Shown piece by piece: positions 33,950-46,245 of a stretch of 64,000 bases of DNA. Under the pieces are notes generated by a model. It saw only the letters and a program-made list of their open reading frames with translations. It was not told the DNA's origin and ran no database searches. The translations under genes and the position numbers were made by a program. The DNA is from Nectonema munidae (lineage: Eukaryota; Nematomorpha; Nectonematoida; Nectonematidae): the NCBI GenBank assembly GCA_030549495.1, contig JAUIRK010000883.1, positions 1-64,000 of the forward strand, in the 5' to 3' direction. Each line of letters opens with the position of its first letter. Positions within the stretch are counted from its first letter, which is position 1.

Positions 33950-35190
33950 TTAAAGTGTCAACTTTTTTATATTTGTAATAAAAAAATCTTATTCAATAAA
34001 ATTTTTGAATATAAATCTTTTAATCTAACTAAGGAGATAGGAAATACAAATTTGTAAAAAATAGTAACTGATTTTTATGAATGTTTTGTCATATGTCTCT
34101 TATTATTAAGGATTGCTTATTTTGCCATGTCATTTGTCATGCTTCTCTTTTAATTCATTTGTTTTGTTTAATTTGATTTGTGTCACTCTTTTGAATTATA
34201 AATATTTTTTTGTCATTTTGTCATGTAACTCCTTTAATCTTGTCAGACCTCTGATAGGGCTGGCAAATTTGGCGCCCTAAACAGCATAGGTCTTGCCAGA
34301 CCTCTGATGACTTAAAGTAAATATTGCTAACAAATTCAAATTTATGAGATAAAAAAAAATAAGTTTTGTATAATAAAAGCTAAAGTAACAATAAATTTTT
34401 GACATGTAATATGCCCATTGATGAATTTCAAAGAGAATGAAAATTATAACAAATATTCAAAAAAAGATAGTAAAAACTGGACTCTTTATTGGTGATGTTG
34501 CTAACTACTTTCGGAGTATAAATTCCTTTTTCAAGGCAAATACATATAGATAAAATATATAAAGTTATATATATATATATTTGCTTTGAAACAGGAGTTT
34601 ATCACTCAGAAACTAGTCAGCAACATCACCAATAAAGTGTCCAGTTTTTACAACTTTTTTATATTTGTAATAAAATAAAATTGATATATAAAAATTACCA
34701 TATAAACTAAAATGTGTTCTTATTCAATAAAATTTTTGAATATAAATCTTTTAATCTAACTAAGAAGATAGGAAATACAAATTTGTAAAAAATAGTAACT
34801 GATTTTTATGAATGTTTTGTATTGTCACTTTTTTAAGGCTTGCTATTTTGCCATTCATTTGTCATGCTTCTCTTTTAATTTTTGCCATTTTTTTTTAATT
34901 TGATTTGTGTCACACTTTTGAATTAAAAAAATTTTTTATCGCCATTTTGTCATGTAACTCGTTTAATTTGTCTCTCTTTGCGCGGCTTCCCCCTAAACAG
35001 CATATGTTTTTTATAAAAAGAAAGATCTTAAAAAAAAATTGCTAAAAAAAGCACAAAAGTATGTGAAAAACAAAATGATTTGGAATAAAAGCTATACTGT
35101 AAAATAAATGTTTGCATGTAATAGCTTAAGGAAGAATTTCAAAGATGAATTGAAAATTTGAAAATATTCTAAAATAAAAAAAAGACAATT
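33950..35190. repeat. Long direct duplication flanking a MITE
   Basis: Unit 1 (about 33,950-34,470) and unit 2 (about 34,655-35,190) share long near-identical phrases, such as TATAAATCTTTTAATCTAAC and CATTTGTCATGCTTCTCTTT, in the same order with small insertions and deletions. The 180-base inverted-repeat element at 34,471-34,650 lies exactly between them. Confidence 0.8.
34471..34650. mobile_element. Inverted-repeat MITE, 180 bases
   Basis: The left end reads TAAAAACTGGACTCTTTATT and continues GGTGATGTTGCT. The right end is the reverse complement with one or two changes (AGCAACATCACCAATAAAGT...). The inverted repeats are about 32 bases, with an AT-rich middle. No clear target duplication was seen because each side abuts a copy of the long direct repeat. 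Confidence 0.8.
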
Positions 35191-35452
35191 TCGAACTAAA
35201 CATCGTATATATATGTTATATATCACTAAGCAGCATTTGTCTCATGTCAAGAACTTTTGGTTTTTTTCAAAATGCTTGAAATTTTAACACAATTTAATTG
35301 TTTTCAATTACGAAAAGTTAATTAATTTTGCATATGAAAAATCCTACATTACATAGTATCTTCGAAAATTTCTTCGGTGTGTGTTGATGCCTGCTGACTT
35401 TTGCCAGGCTTCCAATATACACATATGTTGCATATTCTTTGTTCTATTTTAG

Positions 35453-35667
35453 TTGAAAAATCGGCATCTAAAAGATTGTGGACTGAAAATAAGAAAACAA
35501 TTTTTGAATATTCGGACACAGACGCACAGAAAAACAAAAATGTATATGAAATCAAAATTTCCATTTGCAATGAAAGTCATGAAGTCGCTGATTTCCAGGT
35601 CGTTGTGATGTCTAAAGGAACGACAATGACTCGTAATTTTAAATACACGATTCGCACACTTTCGTAG
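35453..35667 (+). CDS. Ig-like terminal exon, secreted Ig family unit E1
   Basis: A good acceptor (GTTCTATTTTAG) is followed by two bases and then 70 codons to TAG, so the exon opens in phase 1 like the Ig gene at 41-45 kb. The frame includes KKTIFEYSDTD and, near its end, YEIKISICNESHEVADFQV followed by a K-G-T stretch. This is the layout of the E-F-G strands of an I-set Ig domain (normally L-x-I-x-N ... D-A-G-x-Y), but with the second cysteine replaced. A poly(A) signal, AATAAA, stands at 35,763. Earlier exons were not found. It may be a diverged or decaying paralogue. Confidence 0.45.
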
Positions 35668-35903
35668 TTTGCTGACACTTCTCCCTTTAAAAATCTTAGT
35701 GAATTTTAGTTTAAAATTAAGTTATAAACTTTTAGTTAGACTTTTCTAACAAGCGAACAAACAATAAATAAAAGTTTCCTTGCATTTTTTACTATTCTAT
35801 TTGATGCTTTTATATCCAATTAATGGAAATTTTAATTGGACAAGTGTCCTGCTTCGAGTGTTTCAATACGATATTTGCCATATGGGCTAATACTGTAATT
35901 AAG

Positions 35904-36208
35904 GAATAAGCTTGAACGACATTCACGCGGATCAAGGAGGACTCTACGTTAGCTACAGCTTTAGCAAGGACGGAATTTGCAGACAAATTTTGCGTAAGAA
36001 AATTTTTTACCCTTCTCTTGAAACTCTTTTTATCGTAATGCATACTTTTGTAGAAATTGATGTGGTTGAAAAGAATGAGAGATATGATTCGCCCTCATTA
36101 TCTTTAATTTCAGGAAGAAGTCATTTTCTTATGACTTGCAAAGATGAAGAAAATAACTCCGCAAAAATTAGGCTTTACTCTGGCGTCTCTACTCTCCCTG
36201 GAGTTTAA
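35904..36208 (+). CDS. Ig-like exons of unit E2 (C-terminal part)
   Basis: Exon 35,904-35,993 (29 whole codons) begins after TAATTAAG in phase 1 and encodes ISLNDIHADQGGLYVSYSF, the L-x-x-I-x-x-D-x-G-x-Y signature of an Ig F strand with valine in place of cysteine. It ends in phase 1 at a GTAAGA donor. A 120-base intron ending TTTAATTTCAG leads to exon 36,114-36,208, in frame, ending with TAA. Immediately upstream another frame gives GQVSCFECFNTIFAIW, which looks like the matching B-C strands (C ... W). The two frames differ by one base, so this unit is either a broken gene or has an unrecognised splice. Confidence 0.45.
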
Positions 36209-36602
36209 ATCCTTTAACTCAGTCATCACGATCTTCTTTAACTTTATGTCTGTTTAAACAATTAGAAACAAATTAAAAGCAATCAACTTTTTTCCATTTT
36301 TTATTGATTAATAAGAATTTTAAATAAATTTTTTACTCTAATTTTCGAATACACAACTGAATCTTGTACCTCTGTGCTTTGATTTCTCTTTTGCGCATCC
36401 ATTCCAGTTAAGGTAATGAGAGAGAAATCTTTACTCATTTTATAAGATGAAATTGAACTTTGAGTTTTTCTGTAAAAAATCTTAATGAGATAAAGGAAAC
36501 CTACGCTCAGTCAACACCCAACAACCCACTTAAGCACAAGAATCAAAGTCTTTTATTCCATTTTTAAATCTGGAGATTTTCGCTTGAAAAGAATTCTCTC
36601 AG

Positions 36603-36862
36603 GAGCTTTGATTTCCCTCTACTCCAATTTAAAACAGAAAAGAACAGTCTTTCAGGATTTCTTTCATCTAACTAAAGTCTCGCAAACACACATTCTTTCC
36701 ATTTTTGTTGCTGAGCTTGGAAATTTCGAGCAGCAAAATATTGCAAATTTGAATTGCTACCCCTCACCATTCCAAAAGTCCTTAAATCTACGTTATCCCA
36801 TTGCAATTTTATTATTTCACGGCAAACAGTCTTTCACAGGAATAAGAAGGGTTAAAGTATAG
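36603..36862 (+). CDS. Possible terminal exon of unit E3
   Basis: An acceptor (GAATTCTCTCAG) is followed by two bases and 85 codons to a stop, phase 1 again. A stretch THILSIFVAELGNFEQQNIAN then L-N-C loosely resembles the L-x-I ... x-A-x-L-x-C pattern of an Ig F strand. Without partner exons the assignment is weak. Confidence 0.3.
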
Positions 36863-36879
36863 ATGTCCATATATATATA

Positions 36880-36925
36880 TATATATCAGTCATCTGGCAA
36901 GACCACGGGAGACAACCAAATAAAT
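36880..36925 (+). repeat. Short repeat with GGCAAGAC-ACGGGAGA motif, copy 3
   Basis: A (TA)n run followed by TGGCAAGACCACGGGAGACA, matching the minus-strand copy at 10,000-10,045. Confidence 0.55.
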
Positions 36926-37199
36926 ATATGCATAAAATATATATGAATGCACTAAAATCTCTAAAAATGGCGACACAAACGAAGTGTAATACATTTTTTA
37001 ATATTATCATCGGTAAATACAAATTTTGAAAGAAATAATATACAATCGTTTTTCTTTGATCAGCTCTACTTTTGGCGCTACCCATCTTCCATTGTGTCCA
37101 TGTTTTCTTCTACTCAGCCTTAAAACAAGGACTTCATTGGAAAAAATTCACAACATTTGATAAATATGTTGCCTTATATTTTGCCTTTTTATTTCCATA

Positions 37200-38600
37200 A
37201 TTTTAGTGTTATTATTTCTAGAATTAGAAAATCATATTCAAGTATTCAGCACTGATGAGCAAGAGAACACTTTTTTAAATGAGCCAAATGCATTTTGCTT
37301 TGTTTGTCCTAAGGTAACGATGCCAGATCAACAATCTAAGATAACTAACTCATAATACCAAATCATGCTACCACGCTTATTTTGGGATTCAAAATTTTGC
37401 CACTCATATATGATGTAAAATTTTTCTCAAAAGTCTCAGGCGTAGTGGTAAATAAATCTTTACCTTTTTCGAGAGAAAGAAGTAATCACGTAACAGATGG
37501 CTATTTTTGCATGACCGATGTACAAGGTAAAAGTATAATTTAAAGGTGTAAACCAAAAAAAGACATCATGTTATTTATCCTGATGTTCCATCTGCAAGAA
37601 ATCCTTTGCATCATTGTTCAGAAATTCCAATCCGCAATTCTTCCTAAAGACAATTCTGAATCGTTTCATCATGCAAGTGCAGATAAATCTCAACCAATGT
37701 GATTAATTGAAGGACAACTTAAAATGCTAACAAGAGATTTAGGTTTATCTAAAGAGTCTGATTGAAAACAATTTACTGCTTCCAGAAATTACATACGTTT
37801 TATATCGTAAAAGAGATGAACAAATATTTTTCAGTTTGTGAAGAATTAGCAGTAGTGTATTGCAGCGATGAGGATAAGTTGAAGCTCTAGGTTTAGTTTA
37901 TAGTGATGTAGAAAGGAGACTTTTTATCGACTCTTCAAGACAAAGCTTGAAAGCTGTTCTTTTAAAAACATTGTCAATACGATTGCATCAATTCATCTGT
38001 CAATCACTCAGTTCATTTAAACGAGAGTTATGAAAGTATGAGAGCCATATATCTAATTAGGATCGGTCGATTTTGTGAAAGCTCTCAATAAAGAAAGCCT
38101 AGGATTCGCTCTTTTAATGCAAAGATTTCCACAGGTCAGTGATGTAAAACTGAATGTGAGTATTTTTGACGGCACTCAAATTTCAACCAATGAAAAACGA
38201 ACATTTTGACAAAGTAATGAATGAAACAGATAGAAATGCATGCCAAGATTTTAAATCACTTGTTGAAAATTTTCTCGGAAAAACGAAGTTTATAATATGC
38301 GCTAATTGCTCAAAAACTCATGCAGATGTTTTCAAAACAAACATCTGGAGCACATATGTCAGTTAAAATGCCTTTTTTAATTTTGCACCTGTACTATTTT
38401 CCGGTTAACTGTGGAGATTACGGTGAAGAACAAGGGAGACGATCCCGGAAAGACATCCGTGTAATGGAAGAAGAAATGAGAGGCTCTGGGACATTAACAC
38501 GTTAGCAGATTACTTTTGTTGCTTGAAACATGACGTGCCTATAGGAAGGCATAAAAGAAAAGCTTTGGAAAATCTTTTCTCTGAAACTATTTTATTTTTG
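37200..38600 (+). pseudogene. IDSS-family mobile-element protein, copy C (heavily decayed)
   Basis: Pieces appear in family order: NAFCFVCPKVTM (N-terminal zinc-finger C-x2-C, near 37,290), LTRDLGLSKES (37,735), RRLFIDSSRQSLKAVLLK (37,915), then LVENFLG (38,260) and a C-terminal EEQGR...KDIRVMEEE (38,425). Many frame breaks separate them. Its value is that it confirms the IDSS motif and the finger in an independent copy. Confidence 0.7.
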
Positions 38601-41233
38601 TGCAATTTAAAATTAAATAAAAACAAAGTTGTGATATTTATTTGTCGTTATTATTTTTATTAAGAAAGTTTGATACAGTCAGATTTATCGAAAAAAATAA
38701 TGAACCCTTTTTAAGAATATTTTTTGACAAGGATGCGTGTAGTTCACATATCTGAGCTTATTCGCCAAAATCATTATTAAAATTCAGCATAGAAAAGAAT
38801 GACAACAAATGAATCTTAATTCCGCAGGCTTGTGTTTTTGCTTGAAAAGTTTTTTTTCTACATCTTCAGTTTTTTCAATAAAATTTTATGATTAGAGCAT
38901 TTTAAGAGCAAGATCTTATAATTAATAAAAAAAATTATAAAAAAAAACTTATTAAAATTATTATTAATTATAATTATAAAAGTTTTATCTTATCTTATAG
39001 ATTTGTTTTTTGTAGCAAGATTTTAAGACAGATTTGGTTCTTGTTTGACAGATTCTTGTGAGTCTTCTGAAGCTTTGTCAGTTTTATTACATCTAACTTA
39101 ATTCAATTTAGGGCATAAAAAACTTTTAATCAATTTTATTAAAAAAAGTTAGATAAAAAAGTTTGCTAATAAAAATACCAGATTATTTGATGAAATGGAA
39201 GCAAATATTATATGATCAAATTGCTTTGTCTTGTTTATTGAAATTTAATAAAAATATAATGAGTTATTATTAGAAAGTCTCAAAACTTTAAATTTAGAAT
39301 CAAAATTTAGTGTAATGATCGCTCATTCATACAAAACAACTTTAAAAGCATCTAAAATTATATTAAAATGAATTTTACCATTGGAATACAATGCAAGAAA
39401 CACTTGTTGATCAATTCAGACAGACAGATAAGTTCCAGAAAATTACAAATAACCCATATGGCATTTCTAAGGTGAGTTTTTGAGTGTAAAACATTGTCAA
39501 TAATAAGAACAGCAAGTTTCACAGTGAATGAGTGATGTTGCAATTCTACTATGTTTGTTATCTTACCATGGACAGCAAATATGCTTCGAGTCTAGAGAAT
39601 GCTCGACTTATCCAACTTTGGAATAATCGGAAGATTTAATACATATGTTGTGTTATGGTTTGGGGATAGTGAAAACTTTGAATTAACCAAATGTTCAGCA
39701 TATCTGACTTCGACACAAAGAGATTTTACTGAATATAATTTGGATTTTTTTTGATGAACTCAAGAAAAACAAAGTTCAATGAAAATTTCTTAATGAAAAT
39801 TTGCATATTTTTTAAAAGGATGATATAGATACAAAATATATAAAATCGCAGATAAATTTGAAAAAAATGACAAATATTCACCCAAAATTTTTATCAACTG
39901 GAAGATAAATGAATATTATTATAATATTGATTATTGATTACTATATTGATATTATTTCTTTTCTGAATATTGATTACTGATTATTGATTATTATATTATC
40001 TCTTTTTTCCAGTAAACTTTTTAAGATTGAACAAGGGAAGACAAAAATATTTTGAAGGGATGATATTGCCAAACAGAAAACAAACTTTTTAAATTGAATA
40101 TAATGGTGTGTACTTCAAGGAATTGAAATTGGCCAATGAGGAGACAGGGATAATAAACAATTAAAGACTTTCAGGTTATACAACTTTTCCTTAAAATTTC
40201 AAAAATTTTTGAAAAAAACTCTACAAAAATCATTCTTAAAAAAAAGCTTAAGAGGTGAATACTTAGAAATCAGTTTTGTTTCATTTATTTTTTATTATTT
40301 TTTATTACTTTTTTCTATTTTTTATTCTAGATTTTTAATACAATTTTTTGTCTACCCAGAGGTTTTGACAAAGAAAACATTGATACGGTAAGTGAAGAAA
40401 CAAAATATTAAAATATTTTTTGTTTATTGATTTAGTTTTTGTGTTTTTTTAGTTCTCTATATATAATAATGTTAAAATGTTTGAAATGTTTTTTGTGAAT
40501 TCAATCTTTTTTTTTTTAATTTCAATTTTTGCATTAAAATTTTTTGTTCCAAATAAAAACTCTTTTTTGTGCATTTTATTCTTCATCATTGACCAAATGG
40601 AACAGCCTACAATTAATTTCAACTTTAATAAAAATTTTATAACATAAAATTGAAAGTCTATCTTCACGCTAGGATTAATTTGATTTTCAAAAAAAACACT
40701 ACATATTGGAGAAAGTCTAATTTGATTTTTTCAATCAGGAAAATACAAAATATACGCATATTCTAGGAGAAATGTCTAGTTCACTAGATTTCTGATATTC
40801 TTATTTCTTCTTAGATGTTGTAATATATAGATGAAAATCGAAAATTGAAAATGCACTTGATCGTGGTATAAAACATTTTCCGGATTATTGTTCATAACAA
40901 AAAATGGTTTTGTAAAAAAATACTTCACTAATTTTTTTGAACAAAACTTTCCCCCGTAGATTATTATTATTATTCAATCTATAAAATATATATATATCAA
41001 ATCTCTATGCTGCTATAAAATGTATAGATATCAAATCTCTATTTAATCCCATATGGTAATCCTTTCATAGCATATGTTCCTTCTATGAAGATGCCAAAAG
41101 TTAACCTTGACATTGTGATGATGTAACAACGCCAAATCCATAATCATTTTCACGTTTAGCTAACTATACTTTGGATTAAAATTTCTTTCTGTACTTCCAA
41201 ATTCCTGACAAAAAATAAATAAGGAAGAAGAAT
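38601..41233. other. AT-rich spacer; one exon-like segment near 40,355-40,385
   Basis: No gene is called. At about 40,300-40,355 a strong pyrimidine tract ending CTACCCAG is followed about 27 bases later by GTAAGT. This could be a very small exon or could be chance. Confidence 0.35.
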
Positions 41234-44200
41234 ATGCTAGAAAGATCCAATCTTTTCCCCATAAAAATATGCCTCTCATCACTATTTCTTCACTTGTGTG
41301 CTTCTTATAATGGCGTTTTTGTGAAGAGTAAGTTTATAAAGTTTTGCTCTTTCTTTATTGACTGGAGGGCTTTGCAAATTCCTTCATCTGATTGGATGAA
41401 AACTTTTGAAAAATTTGTTTACTTTAACCAATCAAATTTCCACGAGTTTTTTTTGCCTCATGAATATTTTGCCGATATGTTAGAGTTATCCTAAAATAAT
41501 TATTACACCTTACTCAAGTTAATTTAAGCCATGACAAGTTTTTGGCAAAATATAAATTTCTTCAATTTTAGTTCTGTGAAAATATATTTTTAGAAGTAAT
41601 GCTAAATTTTGCGATCTAACAAAGTGAAAAGTGAACATATAGTGCTAAATTAAAAGACCCTAATTCTAAGACTCAAGATTTCATCTTCATTTCAAATGTT
41701 AACAAGGCCGAAAAAAATAATTAAAAAAATTCGATCAGATCGCTATTATACAAATAGATTTCCTAAAGGGTTTAGTAATTTTATTGTTTTTCATGAAAAT
41801 TTCATTTTGAAAACAAGAACATAAATAATCCAAGACTATAATTAACGAAATTTGAAAATCAATGAATATGAAAATTGAATTACAAAAATTGAATAATTTT
41901 TTGAATTCGAATTGTGATTGGTCTTGTATCGTATTGAAATCAGATTTCAAAAAGTTAAAACATAATTACAAATAGACAAAATAGATTTGTAAAAAACGAA
42001 TTTGAATTTGAGAAACCAAAAATTGAATTGCAAAAAGTTAAAAGAAAATATTTGATAAAGACAAATAAAAATACCAAAAAGATCATTTAGAATTGCAGAA
42101 ATGAAAAATAGAATATGGGAAAGAGAAAATAGAATTTTGGAAAGACAAAACTAATTTCCTGCAAATCAAAATAGGATTGCAGGAATTACAATACAGAACT
42201 AAAAATAATATATTTGTTAGATAAATATAATAAATTCAAACAAATGATGAAACAATATTTGCTCAAAATTTTCGCGTAAAAAGTTTTCCTTTTTTTCTCA
42301 AATTTCTTTCTATATGTGGACTTTTGTCTTTGATCCTTCTTTCTGAGATGAAATTTATTCGGCACGAGATCTATTTAAACAAAATTTGGTCAGCCTTTAA
42401 AATGGCATTTTGTGATAGTCAAAATAGCGAAGAAAAACGCTCTAATTAATAAGAAGACATCCAAGCACTGAAAAAAAAGTCGTTACAGGAATTGCCAGTA
42501 GTCTTTACTATGAGCGCTAATTAGATTACTATGTGTATACAATCATATTAAAGTTACTATTTTATTTTTATATATTAAAATGTTCGAGATTTTGAACTAT
42601 CGAGGCCTTAACTTTGTATTCTGATTCTCTGATTTGATTAGTGAACTACATAAGGGAGCGAGATCGTACTTGGACTGATCAAGAACCCTCTGATTGATCA
42701 AGAAGCCAATCATTTGCTTTTTTTGTGTTACTTGTTCAAGTTAAATCTTCTGCAAACTTGTTTCCAACATCCTTGGAAATCCTCGGTTCCCAAGTTTATC
42801 AATTTTTTGTCTATAAGTACGCATATATCAATAATAATTAAAGTTATTCAAATCAATATTTTTATAATAAACGGGAAAAAGTGCAGGTTAAAAATATTTA
42901 TCAATGTTTCAAAAACCAAAGTGTTTGATGGTCGTTAAAAGAAGTAGAAAAGAGGAGGAAAAGAGGAGACAAAGTTATTTGATGGAAATCACACTGGGTA
43001 CAGCGTACGAAATATTTAGGATGTCCTTTGAATTTGATAACACAACCGAAAGAACAGATCAAATTCATTGGAGAGAGTGTTACCTTCTACTGCCACCTTT
43101 CCTGCTTCCAAACACGAACGCTTGATTTGTATTGGCTGAGCCAGAATGGCGAACTGATGACTTCCGTGATTCCGAAGAGAAACGCCCTTATCCTACGCAT
43201 CAACAACGTCTCGATCCAAAGCTATGGACAGTATTCCTGCCGGAGTAAAGATGAAATGACCTCAAAAGTTGAACTACTTCCTGCAAATGGTAAGTTTTTA
43301 CTATCAGTGCTGGCTGGTTGCAGAAAGTTACAGTTTTGGAGGGAAGACCAATTTTTTTAAATCAAAGCTTAGCTTTTTTAAAATTTCAAATAATTTGTAT
43401 AGTGGCTTTGCGGGGAGAAAAATGCCCCCAGGTAAACATTTAGCTATTCCGAGTTACTGTAATCTAGTTGATTTCTTTATATCTATAGTGAATAAAGTCG
43501 TAGTGAAATATTTTTTCCTAACAATGGAAATTGTATACAGAATTTTACTATTTAATTTGTTGAATGAAGAAATCTGAGGATTTTTAATGTGTTAACATTG
43601 TTTCAATGAAGCTAAATTTAAAAAATTAAAGTTTCATTTATTGAAAAATGCAAAGAATATGAATTTAACAAAGGTGCTAATTTCAAATACTTATCAATCA
43701 ATATTTGAATTTGATTATTTATTAAACAGTCTATATCATTAGCTAAATGAAGACATATTCTTCTGCATCCATCTTTTAAAATATGATATTTTCAAAAAAA
43801 AATTTAAAAGCTTATCCAATCTGAGTTTGGAAATCATATTTGGAAAAGTCTACTACAACAAGGCTAATCAATAATAAAACATATAATGCTTTATTTTTTT
43901 GAACAAAGTGATTATATTTTGGGGAGATTTCTGTTATGGATAAGTTTTCCATTTTTTTTTATAATGATTTAACAAAGGAATTTTTACAACAAGAATTGTT
44001 GACTTATTTTTCTAAATGGAAAGTGTAACCAATCAAAGTCAGTTATACGATCTATTGACATAACTTTCAGAAAATCTCCATGAACTCGGTGTTTGGGAAT
44101 TTCGGCTATAAATTGATCAAGGTCAAGCTTTTCTCTTTAACTTATAGTAACTGATTAATTTGTAAAATATTTTTTTTTATTAATTTTACCCAAAAATTAA

Positions 44201-45345
44201 TCATAAAATGAAATCCTATCCTAAAATATTTCTTATAAAAAAACAGTTCACCCTATAGCCGTTGTAATCAACAATTTGCACCCAAATGTGAAGAACTCAT
44301 GAAGAATTTCCACCCTTATGAACTTAGAGTGTACATTCTAAATCTAGCTCAAAAGAGATATAAGGATTAAATAGGTTTTGTGTTACAATTAAGTTAATTA
44401 GACTTTGGGATTGTTAGTACTATGTTTAATTTTGTTCAGTGGCGGATCCAAGGGGGGGGGGGGCTCATGGGCCTACCCCCCTATGGAAAATGGCTTCGAA
44501 AATTACCCTTACTAATGTATACCTTACATGTATAAAAAATAAATTTTGCAATTTATTCATGGCAAAATAATGTTAAAAATATGAAAACATAGGTAATTAG
44601 TGATTCTAAAAGACATAATACAAATGTCCTATTCTTTGAAGACTTTTAGCAAAATTGCAAAAAATTTAAATAGATTTCGGCCCCCCTTATAAGAAATTTC
44701 TGGATCCGTCACTGATTTTGTTAAGGTTTTCGTTATAATTAACAAAATGTTAGAAGATTATCAGTCCTCTTGTCTCAAATTTTCTCTTCTCACTTGATTT
44801 CCTAAAGAAGTAAATGTAATTTATCTTTCTACAGAAGCACGTGAGCACAGTGATATAGGATATTTCAAGAAGACTTTTTAACAAAAGGATATTTGTGAAG
44901 TATTTTTTGCAATTCAAAAATTTGTTTACTTCGACTTTTTTCACTAAAATTCGGCTTATTTGCTTTTAAGTAAAATTTGATTTCGTTATCGTTAACTATT
45001 ATCGTTAATTTCGCCAAACTTTTTACGCAATTATAATGATTTCATTTAGCCCAAAGAGAAATTGGCGTTGAATACTACATCGCTCCCGAAGGTGAAGTTT
45101 TCGTTGAAAGAGGGAAAAAGTCTTTTCGGATTAAGTGCTACTGTCGAAGCAATGCGTACTGCAAAGTCAAGTGGCTTGTCAGTCGTGACAAATCTAATTT
45201 CATCATTGTTTCTGTTAAGCGTGGAGAAAGTCACCTCATCATTCAGAATATGCGGGAAGAGGATGCAGGCAATTACGCGTGTCAAGCGATCCCCTCGCCC
45301 AATTACATTCGCTTTGTTTCGCTGCGGCTCAATAATTCGCTCTAA
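41234..45345 (+). CDS. Secreted two-Ig-domain protein (three exons, 219 residues)
   Basis: Exon 1 (41,234-41,327) starts at ATG and encodes a signal peptide (hydrophobic ICLSSLFLHLCAS); it ends AAG-A before GTAAGT. Exon 2 (43,020-43,289) begins GA after ATATTTAG and ends G before GTAAGT. Exon 3 (45,050-45,345) begins CC after TTTCATTTAG and ends with TAA. All joins are phase 1 and keep frame. Domain 1 has C56, W70 and YGQYSC (C105). Domain 2 has the unusual C151-x-C153-R, W163 and DAGNYAC (C199), plus C60 and C159 as possible extra disulphides. No transmembrane segment follows. The product is probably exported and binds something outside the cell; the partner is unknown. The coding part is unbroken and less AT-rich than its introns, which argues for a live gene. 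Confidence 0.8.
44437..44714. mobile_element. hAT-type MITE, 278 bases, with 8-base target duplication
   Basis: Ends: CAGTGGCGGATCCA on the left and, reverse-complemented, CAGTGACGGATCCA on the right. The eight bases ATTTTGTT flank both sides (44,429-44,436 and 44,715-44,722). Eight-base duplications and CAG-type ends identify the hAT superfamily. It sits in intron 2 of the Ig gene. Confidence 0.9.
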
Positions 45346-45428
45346 TGGTTGTGATGGACAAGCTAAACCGCTTTTTGATTGGCCGCATTTTACGATTTTT
45401 AAATTCAAAATTATAATGTAGGCATTTA

Positions 45429-45434
45429 AATAAA
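45429..45434 (+). terminator. Poly(A) signal of the Ig gene
   Basis: AATAAA 84 bases past the stop codon of the 41-45 kb gene; spacing fits an animal 3' UTR. Confidence 0.5.
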
Positions 45435-46245
45435 TTTGAGTTTCTGCACTTTTATCTGATTTGTATACTTTTTTTAAAGATAAAAATCCACTTTTTTAGA
45501 AAGTTCATAGAAAGTGGTTTTATGAGATGTGTTAGAAATATGAATGCAATAAAACACAACTTCAAAGATCAAGAGTAAGAACAGCTTTGAAATTCTTTTT
45601 TCAAATTGCTTGATTGACAGGCCACCGGCGAGTAAGTATGATTTTTCAGCACCGAGAAAAAAAGTCAAGAGTGTTCAATCTTCTAATCGCTGAACATTAC
45701 TTGGTTGACCTCTTATTGATACTAGTTATTTTTAGAAGCAAATTTATAACAAATAATATTCAAATATTATAAAAAATCTATCATTTTTATCTTAAAATAT
45801 AAGCATAAAGCTTAAAAAACTTATAAGCTTAAAATATAGAATATAAGAAGATTTTGTCTTCTTTCAATTCTATTTTGTCAATTTTCTAAGCTAAATCGTC
45901 TTTTTTCAATTCTACTTTGTCTTTTTTCGATTCTTTTCACCTTTCTGAAGCAGCTTTGGGCAATGTTTAATTTTTTCAAATAGTATTTCATAAAATCGTA
46001 AAACTTCTATAAAAAATTTCAATAAATTTCAAAGTTTAATCAAAAAATTCTTTTTAGTGTCGATTGTCCAAATTGAAATGCCAATTTTAAAAATGCGATA
46101 TCTCATTCAAAAATTAAAAATCAGGAAATGTTAACTGCATACATTTTCCTACTTCAAAAAATCTCATAGTGCCTTTAAAAACATCCAAATGTTCAATTGA
46201 AGTATTGTGCTCGATGAGATTCAAAATAACTTTCAAATCTCTACA

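Noticed and set aside
45062-45421. 119-codon plus-strand frame and 120-codon minus-strand frame over the third Ig exon
   Set aside because: The third frame gives a textbook Ig domain with matching splice phase; these two are longer only by chance.
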